Translations under genes and position numbers: made by a program
Assembly: GCA_946536955.1 (NCBI GenBank)
Contig: CAMNFJ010000006.1
Coordinates: 1 to 35,674 of the forward strand
DNA length: 35,674 nt
Direction of reading: 5' to 3'
From: CAG-791 sp002394525
Lineage (GTDB): Bacteria > Bacillota > Clostridia > Lachnospirales > Lachnospiraceae
Notes under the pieces: model-generated
Told to the model about the DNA's origin: nothing
Databases searched by the model: none
Seen by the model: only the letters and a program-made list of their open reading frames with translations
In this document: positions 7,988 through 15,981 of the stretch, one piece after another
How positions within the stretch are numbered: position 1 is the first letter of the stretch
How the letters are laid out: each line of letters begins with the position of its first letter

Positions 7988-8018
7988 TGAGTCAGACTGA
8001 AACGTCCCCATTGACTCA
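7988..8018. repeat. REP-like palindromic element, TGAGTCA type
   Basis: TGAGTCA (7988-7994) and TGACTCA (8012-8018) form inverted ends around a core containing ACGTCCCC. It matches the two elements at 31090-31160. Its right end abuts the former stop codon of the symporter remnant (8019-8021). Confidence 0.75.
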
Positions 8019-8178
8019 TTATCGGTCGTCTTTGTTGCTTTTGCAGTCGAAGGTGACATAGGGTGGATTCGTGCCTGCTTCCTTTTCCGGCAGGTAGCGG
8101 TTTCAGAAGGTGTCGATGAAGACTTCGCTCCAGCCCCAGAGGGACTGGCGGACGGGGTGGTTGGTCTGGGCGGAGGCG
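8019..8178 (-). pseudogene. Remnant of a sodium:alanine symporter gene with an internal deletion
   Basis: Two adjoining blocks match the intact symporter gene at 29543-30973. Bases 8041-8109 align without gaps to 29565-29633 with 8 mismatches in 69, and 8110-8178 align to 30039-30107 with 5 mismatches in 69. The 405 bases between them in the intact gene are absent, and GTCGA occurs at both breakpoints. On the minus strand the end still reads DCK..KDDR followed by TAA, like the intact C-terminus, but a Trp codon has become TGA (plus-strand TTTCAGAAG versus TTCCAGAAG). Upstream coding sequence is missing. This is a decayed paralogue. The rest of the 7977-8361 gap holds a REP element, a short unassigned stretch (8179-8257) and a terminator. 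Confidence 0.88.
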
Positions 8179-8258
8179 GTATCAAACAGACATGGCGATG
8201 ATTAGAAACACTGGCCGGGAATAATGTGAATATACCGGAGGGAATCTTCTGAAAAAGA

Positions 8259-8305
8259 AAAGTCATGCTCCTGTCGTCGGGCAGGGCATGACTTTGTTGT
8301 TTTTA
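8259..8305. terminator. Bidirectional terminator between azlD and the enoate reductase gene
   Basis: AAAGTCATGC (8259-8268) pairs with GCATGACTTT (8286-8295), with an inner CCTG/CAGG stem. T-rich sequence follows on the plus strand (GTTGTTTTT) and on the minus strand (CTTTTTC), so it can end transcripts from both sides. Confidence 0.75.
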
Positions 8306-8361
8306 AAGCATTTTTCAGCGAAGAAACTTGAATGCGACAGTATTTGCGTATGTGCGGCGCC

Positions 8362-10281
8362 TCAGACTTCCACGCCTGCTTTGAAGCCCTCATAAATATT
8401 GGTTAGGCCGTTTTTGCCGCGGCTGGCGTCGCCGACGGTCACTGTACTGATCCCGAGTGCCTGGAGTTCTTCTGTCATTTTCCCGCTGGCGCGGATACCT
8501 GCGCAGATGATCACCTGGTCTGCCGGAATGGATTTCTCCTCTCCGTTCAGAGTGAAATGGACTGCATCTGCGGTGACCCCGGAAACGGAGACATTGACCA
8601 GGACGTCGACATTGTGGTCTCTGAGGCTGCGCAGGAGATAGTAGTTGGGGTTGGGCTCGCCGTCCGCAACGATCGCGGGCTTCATCTCCAGAATTGTGAC
8701 TTTTTTTCCTCCGTAGGCAGCCAGATAATCCGCTGTTTCGGCGCCGACCAGACCGCCGCCGATGACGACGATATTGGTTCCCGCAGGCACTTTTTCCGTC
8801 AGGATGTCCATGGCGAGGACTGCGTGAGGAGAATCGAATCCCTTGACAGGAGGTATGAAGTCATCCGCTCCGCAGGCAACGATGACCCTGTCGGGGTGAA
8901 GGGCGGCTGCCTGTTCTGCGCTCAGGGCTGTCCCGGTGTGGATCTCGACATGGTATTTGTCCATCATGACCTGCTGCCAGTATAAGAAGGATTCATATTC
9001 AGCCTTGCCGGGGGTAGTGCCGGCTCCGATCCAGCGGCCTCCAAGGCGGTCTTCCTTTTCATAGAGGGAGACCCTGTGACCGCGCATTGCAGCATAAATC
9101 GCTGCTTCACAGCCGGCGACTCCGCCTCCGATGACAAGAATATTCTCGGGCTTTGTAACGGGCGTCAGGTCGATCGCATGGGCGCGGCCTGTGAGAGGCC
9201 GTACCATACAGCTGAAGGGTTCGCCCCTGCGGTTGGCCCCCAGACATCCCTGCAGACATCCGATGCAATAGGATATTTCATCAATCCGGCCGTCCCGGAT
9301 TTTGTTGGGAAGCTCGGGGTCGGCCAGGGAAGCCCGGAGCATGGTGACAAAGTCCGCCTTTCCGGCAGAAAGGACTGCCTCAGCAACATAGGGGTCATTG
9401 ATTCGTCCGGTCCCCATGACAGGAATCTTTACCCCTTCCTTGATATATGCGGCATTGTCGACATAAAGAGCTCTCGAAGCGGCAGAGGGGGGAATGATGG
9501 CAGTGGTTCCATAGGTGCCGGCGGAGCAGGAGATGGCGTTTATGCCCGCGGCTTCCGCCATCTGTGCAGTGACCAGACTTTCCGCACGGTCGGTGCCGCC
9601 CTCGAGGCCGTCCACGATGGACAGACGCAGGACCAGGGGATATGTAGGACCGACCTGTCTCCTGATCTCCGCGATGATCTCCAGCAGGAAGCGGTTTTTG
9701 TTGGCCAGAGATCCGCCGTAGCGGTCAGAGCGCTTGTTGCTGTTGCCGGACAGAAACTGGTGGATCAGGTAGCCGTGAGCCCCGTGGATCTCTACCAGGT
9801 CGTAGCCCGCTTCTTTCGCACGGCGGGCAGCCTGGCCGAAAGCAGTCACGATCTCCCCGATCTCTTCAATGGAAAGAGCTCTGGGGACCGTTGCGACACC
9901 CGGTGCCCGGACTGCAGAGGGCGCGACATTCTGACAGCCGTTAACAACGGGATCAGCTGTGCGCCCGGCATGGTAGATCTGGGCACCGATCCGGCCGCCT
10001 GCGGCATGGATGCGGTCTGTGAGGACGCGGTGACTCTTGATCTGGCTATCATTCCAGAGCCCCGGGAGACGTTCATAGGTCCGGCAGTTTTCAAGGACAG
10101 GAATGTCCTCGGTCATAGTCAGGCCCCAGCCGCCCTTTGCCTTGTCCTCGTGGTAGCGTATGAAGCCCTCCGTGACTGTTCCATCGGCGTTGGCCAGGCG
10201 GGTGACAGCTGCGGAGCAGACCATCCTGTTTTTCAGTTCCAGTGTGCCGATCTTCATCGGCGAAAGCAAGAGATCAAACAT
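8362..10281 (-). CDS. NADH:flavin oxidoreductase, enoate reductase / BaiCD-BaiH-like
   Basis: A 639-residue enzyme of the old yellow enzyme/2,4-dienoyl-CoA reductase family, expected to reduce activated C=C bonds (enoates, enones or dienoyl-CoA) with NAD(P)H through FMN, one [4Fe-4S] cluster and FAD. The FMN barrel spans about 1-335 with HGAHGYLIHQFLS at 166-178, and Tyr171 is the likely proton donor. Cluster ligands are Cys339, Cys342, Cys346 and Cys358 (C-x2-C-x3-C-x11-C). GGGVAG at 385-390 binds FAD, and a second GGGLVGAET motif binds NAD(P)H. By my hand alignment the second catalytic His of E. coli FadH is replaced by Thr in AGTYGTTAIIPP, so it is probably not a true dienoyl-CoA reductase. 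Bile-acid BaiCD and BaiH have the same architecture. GAGAGG precedes the ATG. It lies 70 bases after a dehydrogenase gene and is probably co-transcribed with it. Confidence 0.88.
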   Translation of the reverse strand: MFDLLLSPMKIGTLELKNRMVCSAAVTRLANADGTVTEGFIRYHEDKAKGGWGLTMTEDIPVLENCRTYERLPGLWNDSQIKSHRVLTDRIHAAGGRIGAQIYHAGRTADPVVNGCQNVAPSAVRAPGVATVPRALSIEEIGEIVTAFGQAARRAKEAGYDLVEIHGAHGYLIHQFLSGNSNKRSDRYGGSLANKNRFLLEIIAEIRRQVGPTYPLVLRLSIVDGLEGGTDRAESLVTAQMAEAAGINAISCSAGTYGTTAIIPPSAASRALYVDNAAYIKEGVKIPVMGTGRINDPYVAEAVLSAGKADFVTMLRASLADPELPNKIRDGRIDEISYCIGCLQGCLGANRRGEPFSCMVRPLTGRAHAIDLTPVTKPENILVIGGGVAGCEAAIYAAMRGHRVSLYEKEDRLGGRWIGAGTTPGKAEYESFLYWQQVMMDKYHVEIHTGTALSAEQAAALHPDRVIVACGADDFIPPVKGFDSPHAVLAMDILTEKVPAGTNIVVIGGGLVGAETADYLAAYGGKKVTILEMKPAIVADGEPNPNYYLLRSLRDHNVDVLVNVSVSGVTADAVHFTLNGEEKSIPADQVIICAGIRASGKMTEELQALGISTVTVGDASRGKNGLTNIYEGFKAGVEV

Positions 10282-10351
10282 AGTTATTATCCTCTCTGTT
10301 CATTATGACCATCTAAATCCACAGACCAGGCTGAAAGATTTCTGACGATCC

Positions 10352-11104
10352 TTATACAATGTGCCAGCCGCCATCCACGCAAACGGTCTCACCTGTCATG
10401 TAGGAGGCATCGTCAGAGGCCAGAAACAGGGCCACGGCAGCTTCCTCCTCCGGCTCCGCCGACCTTTTGATGCACCACATGGACTGGAAATAGGCGGTCT
10501 TTTCCTTGTTGGCACGGGTTTTTTCTGTCATGCGGGTCTTGACGGACCCGGGAGCGAAGGCATTCACACGGATCCCGTAGGGAGCCAGATCGACGGCCAT
10601 GACCCTGGTCAGCTGCCGTACAGCCCCCTTGGAGGCAGAGTAGGCGGAGGTTGTGGCGGCAACGATCTTGCTGTTGATGCTGCTGGTATTGACGATGCAG
10701 CCCTTTGTGCCGGTGTCGACCATGAGCTGTGCGATGGCCTTGCCGCAGAGAAAAACTCCCTTGGCATTTGTATCCATGATATCGTCGTACATCTCCTCGG
10801 TCGTCTCCAGGAAAGGAGCGTAATCCAGGATACCTGCATTGCTGAAAAGAATATCTACTTTTCCGTACAGTTCCTTTGCTTTCTCTGCCATGGCAGCCAC
10901 GGAATCACTCCTTCGAACATCTACTTCCATGGGGACAACAGCCTCGCCGATAGAGGCGGCGACGGCTTCGAGTTTGTCCACTTCGATATCCACGATCAGA
11001 GCCCGTCCGCCCTCGGCGGCAAATCTCCTGGCGATCGCTTCGCCCATACCCTGGGCGGCGCCTGTGATCACTGCAGTCTTTCCCTCGAATCTGCCTTTAA
11101 TCAT
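10352..11104 (-). CDS. Short-chain dehydrogenase/reductase A, NAD-type
   Basis: A 250-residue classical SDR that interconverts a hydroxyl and a ketone. TGAAQGMG at 14-21 binds the cofactor, and Asp39 at the end of the second strand points to NAD(H). The tetrad is complete: Asn113, Ser142, Tyr155 and Lys159. It is a close relative of the SDRs at 15151 and 15982, sharing the NTSS block, the YGIRVNA stretch and a TRMTEKTRA segment matching TRISEGTRF and TKITEGTRF. The start at 11104 is chosen for AGGAGG about 9 bases upstream and the correct N-terminus; the open frame extends further but without family similarity. It probably forms an operon with the enoate reductase gene. Its substrate is unknown. 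Confidence 0.9.
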   Translation of the reverse strand: MIKGRFEGKTAVITGAAQGMGEAIARRFAAEGGRALIVDIEVDKLEAVAASIGEAVVPMEVDVRRSDSVAAMAEKAKELYGKVDILFSNAGILDYAPFLETTEEMYDDIMDTNAKGVFLCGKAIAQLMVDTGTKGCIVNTSSINSKIVAATTSAYSASKGAVRQLTRVMAVDLAPYGIRVNAFAPGSVKTRMTEKTRANKEKTAYFQSMWCIKRSAEPEEEAAVALFLASDDASYMTGETVCVDGGWHIV

Positions 11105-11144
11105 TTCCCCTATCCTCCTTTTCACTTTCAAAGTTTTTGCAAGC

Positions 11145-11175
11145 TGTATAAAACTGATTACATTGTAAAAAAATC
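11145..11175 (-). promoter_or_regulatory. Possible promoter and operator for the SDR A-enoate reductase operon
   Basis: On the minus strand TATACA (11150-11145) can serve as a -10 box. Just upstream lies TTACA-T-TGTAA (11158-11168), a perfect dyad that could bind a repressor. No good -35 is visible at 17 bases. Confidence 0.35.
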
Positions 11176-11227
11176 CTGAAGGCCTGTCTTTGTGCCCCTT
11201 GGCTAAAACGGCGGAAACGGATTTTTC

Positions 11228-11271
11228 AGGAAATGAAAAAGCGCACAGGAACGGGATGTCCTGTGCGCTTT
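11228..11271 (-). terminator. Terminator of the PucR/CdaR-type regulator gene
   Basis: A 13-base-pair stem, AAAGCGCACAGGA (11238-11250) with TCCTGTGCGCTTT (11259-11271). Read on the minus strand it is followed by TTTTTCATTTCC. It separates the regulator gene from the SDR A operon. Confidence 0.8.
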
Positions 11272-11288
11272 GCCGCACGTGCTGTTTC

Positions 11289-12596
11289 TTAATGAGATGA
11301 GTCGCTTTCAGGCAGCTCATTTTTCTTTTTCCCTTCCGGTTTTTCCGGAACATGGTGATTGTCTGCAAAATCGCGGATCCGCAGGGAGATGATCAGCCGC
11401 AGGAGCAGTTCGGGGTCGCTCCGCAAGTCACAATTGCCGATCTCCTCAATGATGGATAGCCGGTATTTGATCGTATTGTAATGGACCTCCATCTGTGCGG
11501 CAGTCGCCTTCATATTGCAGAGATTGTCCAGATAAAGGCGCAGGGTCTCCAGATATTTTGTCCCGTACTCAATGTCATAGGCGGCCAGTTTGTGGATGAT
11601 CGGATGCTCATACATGGAGGCAGGATAGAAGCGCAGGGAAGCATGGAGGATATCCTTCACCATGTAGTGCTCGTAGCTTCCGATATGCGGCAGAGCCGTA
11701 TCATCCGGATCCGCATACAGAGAAGCCTTCAGGGCCTGTTTGTAGGCCAGGGGGATAAAGGCATCCTCGTCGAAAGAAAGGCTGAGTCCGGCATGCAGGT
11801 CATATTTCTGACAGGATTCCTCAATGGCGGACAGGATGCTCCGGCGCGTGACATCGGTCGTTTTCTGCAGGGAAAAGAGCAGGACCAGGTGGTGCTTATA
11901 AATGGCACTGACATGGGGATAGATCCCGGAGCGAAGATAATCCCGAAGCCGGCCGAAGGCAACATTTTCCACTGCCATGCCCTCGACGCGCCGCGTGAGG
12001 CAGACCAGAAGCTTTTCCGGCCCCAGCTGGAATGCACGGTTGCGCTGTGTCAGAATCTCTGCCATCTCTCGAGTCCCGCATTTGATGAGCTCCAGAAAAT
12101 AATCGTCGCGGGAATTGTCCAGGGCTCCAAGGATATCGGGGTCGGCTGTATATAGAATAGTGATAGCCCGGACAAGGGAGTGCATGGCTCCTTCATCCTT
12201 GTCCGAAAAAGGACGAATATAGTCGTAAGTGCCGACGAAGCCGCAGCATTTTCCCTGATAAAAAAGCGGGACCCGAAGGGCTTTGTGTCCGTTGGGAAGA
12301 TCACTGATAAAGGCACTGCCCTTCCCGTTACGGATCTTGTTGATCAGTTCGTTTTTCTCCATGGAACTGATGATGCTGTCGGTGACGAAATGTTCATTGA
12401 CAGAGGTGTTCCAGAGGGGAATATCGATGGAAATATGCCGGGAGGCGTAGAGGACCCTGAAACGTGCATCGATCACCATGAGCGGGTTCTGCAGATATTC
12501 TGTCGCCCGGTCGATCAGATGCTGTATATCCTGGTCCTCGGACAGCTGGGCCAGTAGCAGTTCATTGAAATCTCTGTCAAATATGTGGTCAGACAT
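11289..12596 (-). CDS. PucR/CdaR-type transcriptional regulator
   Basis: A 435-residue DNA-binding regulator. The N-terminal half (about 20-180) looks like a GAF/PAS-type sensor (NPLMVIDARFRVLYASR, then FYQGKCCGFVGTYDY). The middle resembles the CdaR GGDEF-like region. The C-terminus (about 350-420) carries the PucR helix-turn-helix (LRLYLDNLCNMKATAAQMEVHYNTIKYRL). Such proteins usually activate catabolic genes in response to a metabolite. The start at 12596 is chosen for AGGGGG about 9 bases upstream; a longer frame starting at 12644 has no ribosome binding site. It is divergent from the GntP permease and SDR genes, which are its most likely targets, and lies upstream of the SDR A-enoate reductase pair. 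Confidence 0.85.
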   Translation of the reverse strand: MSDHIFDRDFNELLLAQLSEDQDIQHLIDRATEYLQNPLMVIDARFRVLYASRHISIDIPLWNTSVNEHFVTDSIISSMEKNELINKIRNGKGSAFISDLPNGHKALRVPLFYQGKCCGFVGTYDYIRPFSDKDEGAMHSLVRAITILYTADPDILGALDNSRDDYFLELIKCGTREMAEILTQRNRAFQLGPEKLLVCLTRRVEGMAVENVAFGRLRDYLRSGIYPHVSAIYKHHLVLLFSLQKTTDVTRRSILSAIEESCQKYDLHAGLSLSFDEDAFIPLAYKQALKASLYADPDDTALPHIGSYEHYMVKDILHASLRFYPASMYEHPIIHKLAAYDIEYGTKYLETLRLYLDNLCNMKATAAQMEVHYNTIKYRLSIIEEIGNCDLRSDPELLLRLIISLRIRDFADNHHVPEKPEGKKKNELPESDSSH

Positions 12597-12963
12597 GAAA
12601 AAATCCCCCTGCATTTTTGTCGATGATGTACAAATAAATACCAAAATTTAAATGCTATGATTTTAACAAATAAAGCATGCATGCTCCTTCAGTAACGACC
12701 CTGTAGAAACTAAAGAGAGATTGCCGGCCAGGTAATGGAGACTGTAAGTCTGATGGATACAGCCGCCGGAAAGAAAAAGAATTGGACCTGTATTTCCTGT
12801 ATTGTACCACGCGAGGTCTTGTCAGGGCAATCACACGGTCAGTCTGCCTTGCACTCTGCTTTTCGGATGCAGTACAGACTGCCTCGAAATGAGAGGCGTG
12901 CCGGAGGCATAGACGGCTTACAGATCTCTTTCTCATAGTTTTCAAAAGAAAGGAATGCGGAGT
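12597..12963. promoter_or_regulatory. Divergent control region between the PucR-type regulator and the GntP operon
   Basis: No gene is supported here. The region contains a perfect 12-base palindrome AGCATGCATGCT (12674-12685) in an AT-rich stretch near the regulator side, which could be an operator. Nearer the permease are an inverted repeat CAGTCTG (12840-12846)/CAGACTG (12875-12881) and a small hairpin GCCTC/GAGGC (12881-12897). These suggest a structured untranslated leader. I could not assign -35 and -10 boxes with confidence. Confidence 0.45.
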
Positions 12964-14253
12964 ATGAATACCTTTTTGTCCATCATGGCTATTTTTGTGC
13001 CGCTGGCACTGATGATTATTCTGATCTGGAAAAAAGTACACATGGTCATCATTGCGCCGATCTGCGCAGGCCTCATGGCGCTTCTGAGTGGACTGCCGGT
13101 CCTGGAATCTCTGACCGGGGACTACATGGCCTCTTTTGCGGGTTATGTCCAGTCCTATTTTCTTCTGATCATATTGGGAGCTATATTTTCTAAACTGATG
13201 GAGGCAAGCGGTGCCTCCAAGGATGTCGCGGAACTTCTGGCAAAGATCGTTGGTTCCCAGCATGCGATTCTTCTGGTCATCTTTACTGCAATCGTGCTTT
13301 GCTACGGTGGTGTCTCCTTCTATGTCGCCGCCTTTGCCATTTATCCGATTGCCCTGGTCCTCTTCCAGAAGGCGGACCTGCCCAAGACCCTGATTCCCGG
13401 CGCGATCGCGGCAGGCGCCTTCACAGCGCCCAACCTCCTGCCCGGCGCCCCCAGTGTCATGAACATCATTCCCATGACCTATCTGGGAACGACGGCATCC
13501 TGTGCACCTGTGATTGCTATCGTGGACTCTATTGTCCTGGTCGGCCTCTGCTCCGCTTATATGGTCTGGCAGGGAAAGCGCGCCAAGGCCAGAGGCGAAC
13601 ACTTTGTGGCGGATGCCAAAGCACTTGCGACACTGGCAGAATATGAAAAAATCCAGCCCGGCAACGGATGGATCGGCCTTATCCCACTGGTGACCGTCAT
13701 CGGTCTTCTTCTTCTGAAAGTCAACGTCCTGATTTCCCTGAGCTGCGGCATCCTCGTGATTTTCGCCCTTTACTGGAAAAAGATCAACAACAAGCTGTCC
13801 AACCTGGCAGCCGGTGTCACTGATGGTATGGCCGCCACAGTCGCTACTTCTGCAGCCGTAGGTTTTGGCGGCGTCGTCGCGATCACAGCCGGCTATCAGG
13901 CCCTGGTCAATTTTGCGACCAACCTGGGCGGACCGCCCCTCGCGTCTTTCGCAGTTTCCACTGGTATCCTGGCAGGTGCCTGCGGATCCGGCTCCGGCGG
14001 TATGGCCATGGCTCTGAACCTGCTCAAAGACCATTATCTGGCACTTGGAGTCGCTCCCGAGGCTATGCACAAGGTCGGATCGATCGCCGGCCTCACACTG
14101 GATTCTCTTCCCCACAACGGTGTTATGGTCACCCTGCTCGCCGTCTGCGGTGTGACCCACAGTGAAGGTTACAAGCACATTTTTGCCTGCACCGTTGTCT
14201 GCACGACAATTACGACCATTGTGGCAGTCATCCTCGGAACTATTATGTATTAA
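12964..14253 (+). CDS. GntP-family permease (gluconate / D-3-hydroxybutyrate type)
   Basis: A 429-residue polytopic membrane protein of the GntP family, proton symporters for gluconate, other hydroxyacids and D-3-hydroxybutyrate. About twelve hydrophobic segments are visible, with family-like features such as CYGGVSFYVAAFAIYPIAL, PGAIAAGAFTAPNLLPGAPS and the glycine-rich GACGSGSGGMAMAL. The LPHNG stretch near the C-terminus recalls the hydroxybutyrate-permease branch. ATG 12964 is preferred, with AAGGA 9 bases upstream; the in-frame ATG at 12955 sits too close to that site. It is the first gene of a probable operon with three SDRs, so the SDRs probably act on the imported hydroxy compound. 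The exact substrate is not determined. Confidence 0.87.
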   Translation: MNTFLSIMAIFVPLALMIILIWKKVHMVIIAPICAGLMALLSGLPVLESLTGDYMASFAGYVQSYFLLIILGAIFSKLMEASGASKDVAELLAKIVGSQHAILLVIFTAIVLCYGGVSFYVAAFAIYPIALVLFQKADLPKTLIPGAIAAGAFTAPNLLPGAPSVMNIIPMTYLGTTASCAPVIAIVDSIVLVGLCSAYMVWQGKRAKARGEHFVADAKALATLAEYEKIQPGNGWIGLIPLVTVIGLLLLKVNVLISLSCGILVIFALYWKKINNKLSNLAAGVTDGMAATVATSAAVGFGGVVAITAGYQALVNFATNLGGPPLASFAVSTGILAGACGSGSGGMAMALNLLKDHYLALGVAPEAMHKVGSIAGLTLDSLPHNGVMVTLLAVCGVTHSEGYKHIFACTVVCTTITTIVAVILGTIMY

Positions 14254-14355
14254 GCAGGGACAGAAGCCTTGTCGCTGAAGGAATCACTGCAGTGAGGCGA
14301 CAGATCCTTTAATGAGAATAGAAACACTTCATAGAATTACAACGGGAGGTATAGC

Positions 14356-15129
14356 ATGAAACAGTATTTTGACCTTAAGGGGAGAGTCGCGATCGTCACG
14401 GGATGCTCAGGCGGACTGGGTGTACAGATGGCCAAAGCCCTGGCCAACCAGGGCGCCATCATTGTCCCGATCGCAAGGCGTCAGCAGAAGATCGAAGAAG
14501 TTGCCAAAGAGATCAGCGAAGAGTTCGGCGTAGAGACCTTCCCCGTTCGCTGCGATATCACGGACACGGATATGGTCAATGACGTCGTCGACAAGGTGAT
14601 GGAAAAATACGGAAGGATCGACATCCTGATCAACAATGCTGGCACCGGCGCCGTAGCTCCTGCAGAGGATATCACGGACGCCCAGTTTGCCGGTGAGATG
14701 GATATTGACCTCTTCGGCACCTTCAAGGTGGCCCGTGCCGTTGCCAAAAAGGCCATGATTCCTGCCGGATACGGACGTATCATCAATATTGCCTCCATGT
14801 ACGGTTTGGTCGGTAACAAGGTCGCCGGTTCCGCGCCCTATCACGCAGCAAAGGGCGGCGTTGTCAACCTGACCCGTGCGCTTGCAGCTGAGTGGGGCAA
14901 GTACGGCATCACTGTCAATGCTATCTGTCCCGGATATTTTTATACTCCACTTACAAAGGAAACACTGGATTCCGATTTCTTCCAGGCAAATGCCCGTACT
15001 ATGATCCCCGAAGAGCGTTATGGGAATGAGGGTGAACTCGATACAGCTGCCATTTTCCTGGCTTCCCCTGCCTCCAGCTATGTCACCGGCGTGAATCTTC
15101 CTGTGGATGGCGGATATACCTGCATGTAA
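14356..15129 (+). CDS. Short-chain dehydrogenase/reductase B, NADP-type, gluconate 5-dehydrogenase-like
   Basis: A 257-residue classical SDR. TGCSGGLG at 15-22 binds the nucleotide, and Arg41-Arg42 after the second strand indicate NADP(H). Ser147, Tyr162 and Lys166 form the catalytic triad, but the fourth tetrad residue, normally Asn, is Asp118 (MDIDLFG). The overall pattern (NNAGTGAV, IINIASMYGLVG, C-terminal PVDGGYTCM) is like gluconate 5-dehydrogenase and related sugar-acid SDRs. GGGAGG lies 6 bases before the ATG. It follows the GntP permease by 102 bases, a gap that holds a weak TGTCGC/GCGACA hairpin without a T-tract. Confidence 0.9.
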   Translation: MKQYFDLKGRVAIVTGCSGGLGVQMAKALANQGAIIVPIARRQQKIEEVAKEISEEFGVETFPVRCDITDTDMVNDVVDKVMEKYGRIDILINNAGTGAVAPAEDITDAQFAGEMDIDLFGTFKVARAVAKKAMIPAGYGRIINIASMYGLVGNKVAGSAPYHAAKGGVVNLTRALAAEWGKYGITVNAICPGYFYTPLTKETLDSDFFQANARTMIPEERYGNEGELDTAAIFLASPASSYVTGVNLPVDGGYTCM

Positions 15130-15150
15130 TATTGAAAAACGGACGATATC

Positions 15151-15900
15151 ATGAGAAAAAGATTTGAGGATAAGGTCGTCCTGATCACCGGTGCCGCCAA
15201 CGGTCTCGGGCTCGGGATGGCAGAGCAGTTTCTGCTCGAAGGCGCAAAAATCGCAGCCCTGGACATTGAAAAAGAGACCCTGGAAAAAGCCTATGCAGGG
15301 CGTGAGGACCATGTCTTCTGTGCGGTCTGCGATGTGTCTGACTACGATCAGGTGCAGAATGCGGTCACTGCAGCCGCAGACCACTTCGGCCGGATCGACA
15401 TCCTGATGAACAATGCCGGAATCTGCCCTCGCGCCCCCTTCCTGGAATGCTCAAAAGAGACATGGGACAAGGGAATCGCCATCAATCTCAGCGGGAACTT
15501 TTACATGGCTCAGGCGGTCGCGCGTGTCATGGTGGAAAAAGGCACCCGTGGTGTCATCGTCAATACAAGTTCTGTGAGTGCCCGGAAATCGATGACCAAT
15601 ATCACCCCCTACTGCCCCTCCAAAGCCGCAGTCAGCATGCTGACAAAGGTGGAAGCCCTGGAGCTGGCTCAGTACGGGATACGCGTCAACGCCTTTGGTC
15701 CCGGTACCAGTAAGACCAGGATCTCGGAGGGCACACGCTTCAACGAGGAGCGTAATAAAGCCTTTCTGGCAAAAATGCCTCTGGGCCGCTATGGAGAGGT
15801 TCAGGAGGCGGTCGACACGGCTCTGTTTCTGGCCTCGGATGAAGCCAGCTTTATTCTGGGGGAGACCCTGTATGAAGATGGAGGCTTCTGTCTGCCTTGA
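15151..15900 (+). CDS. Short-chain dehydrogenase/reductase C, NAD-type
   Basis: A 249-residue classical SDR. TGAANGLG at 13-20 and Asp38 point to NAD(H). The tetrad is Asn112, Ser141, Tyr154 and Lys158 (YCPSK). It shares the NTSS, YGIRVNAFGPG and TRISEGTRFNEERN segments with SDR D and SDR A, indicating local duplication. The gene starts 21 bases after SDR B. Its ribosome binding site is weak (CGGACGATATC), so translation may depend on the upstream gene. Its place in the GntP operon suggests it oxidises a hydroxyl of the imported substrate. Confidence 0.9.
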   Translation: MRKRFEDKVVLITGAANGLGLGMAEQFLLEGAKIAALDIEKETLEKAYAGREDHVFCAVCDVSDYDQVQNAVTAAADHFGRIDILMNNAGICPRAPFLECSKETWDKGIAINLSGNFYMAQAVARVMVEKGTRGVIVNTSSVSARKSMTNITPYCPSKAAVSMLTKVEALELAQYGIRVNAFGPGTSKTRISEGTRFNEERNKAFLAKMPLGRYGEVQEAVDTALFLASDEASFILGETLYEDGGFCLP

Positions 15901-15981
15901 TCCGGGATGGCGGGTGACAGGCCTGCACATATCCCGGACGAATGACTGCTTACTGGACGATCAAAAATAGGGAGAAAGAAC

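Noticed and set aside
12735..12938. Small ORF of 67 residues upstream of the GntP gene
   Set aside because: No ribosome binding site, no hydrophobic or motif features, and it overlaps dyads better explained as an untranslated leader.
12655..14178. Long minus-strand open frame over the GntP gene
   Set aside because: It is a shadow with His/Gln/Asp-rich low-quality composition, while GntP on the plus strand is well supported.
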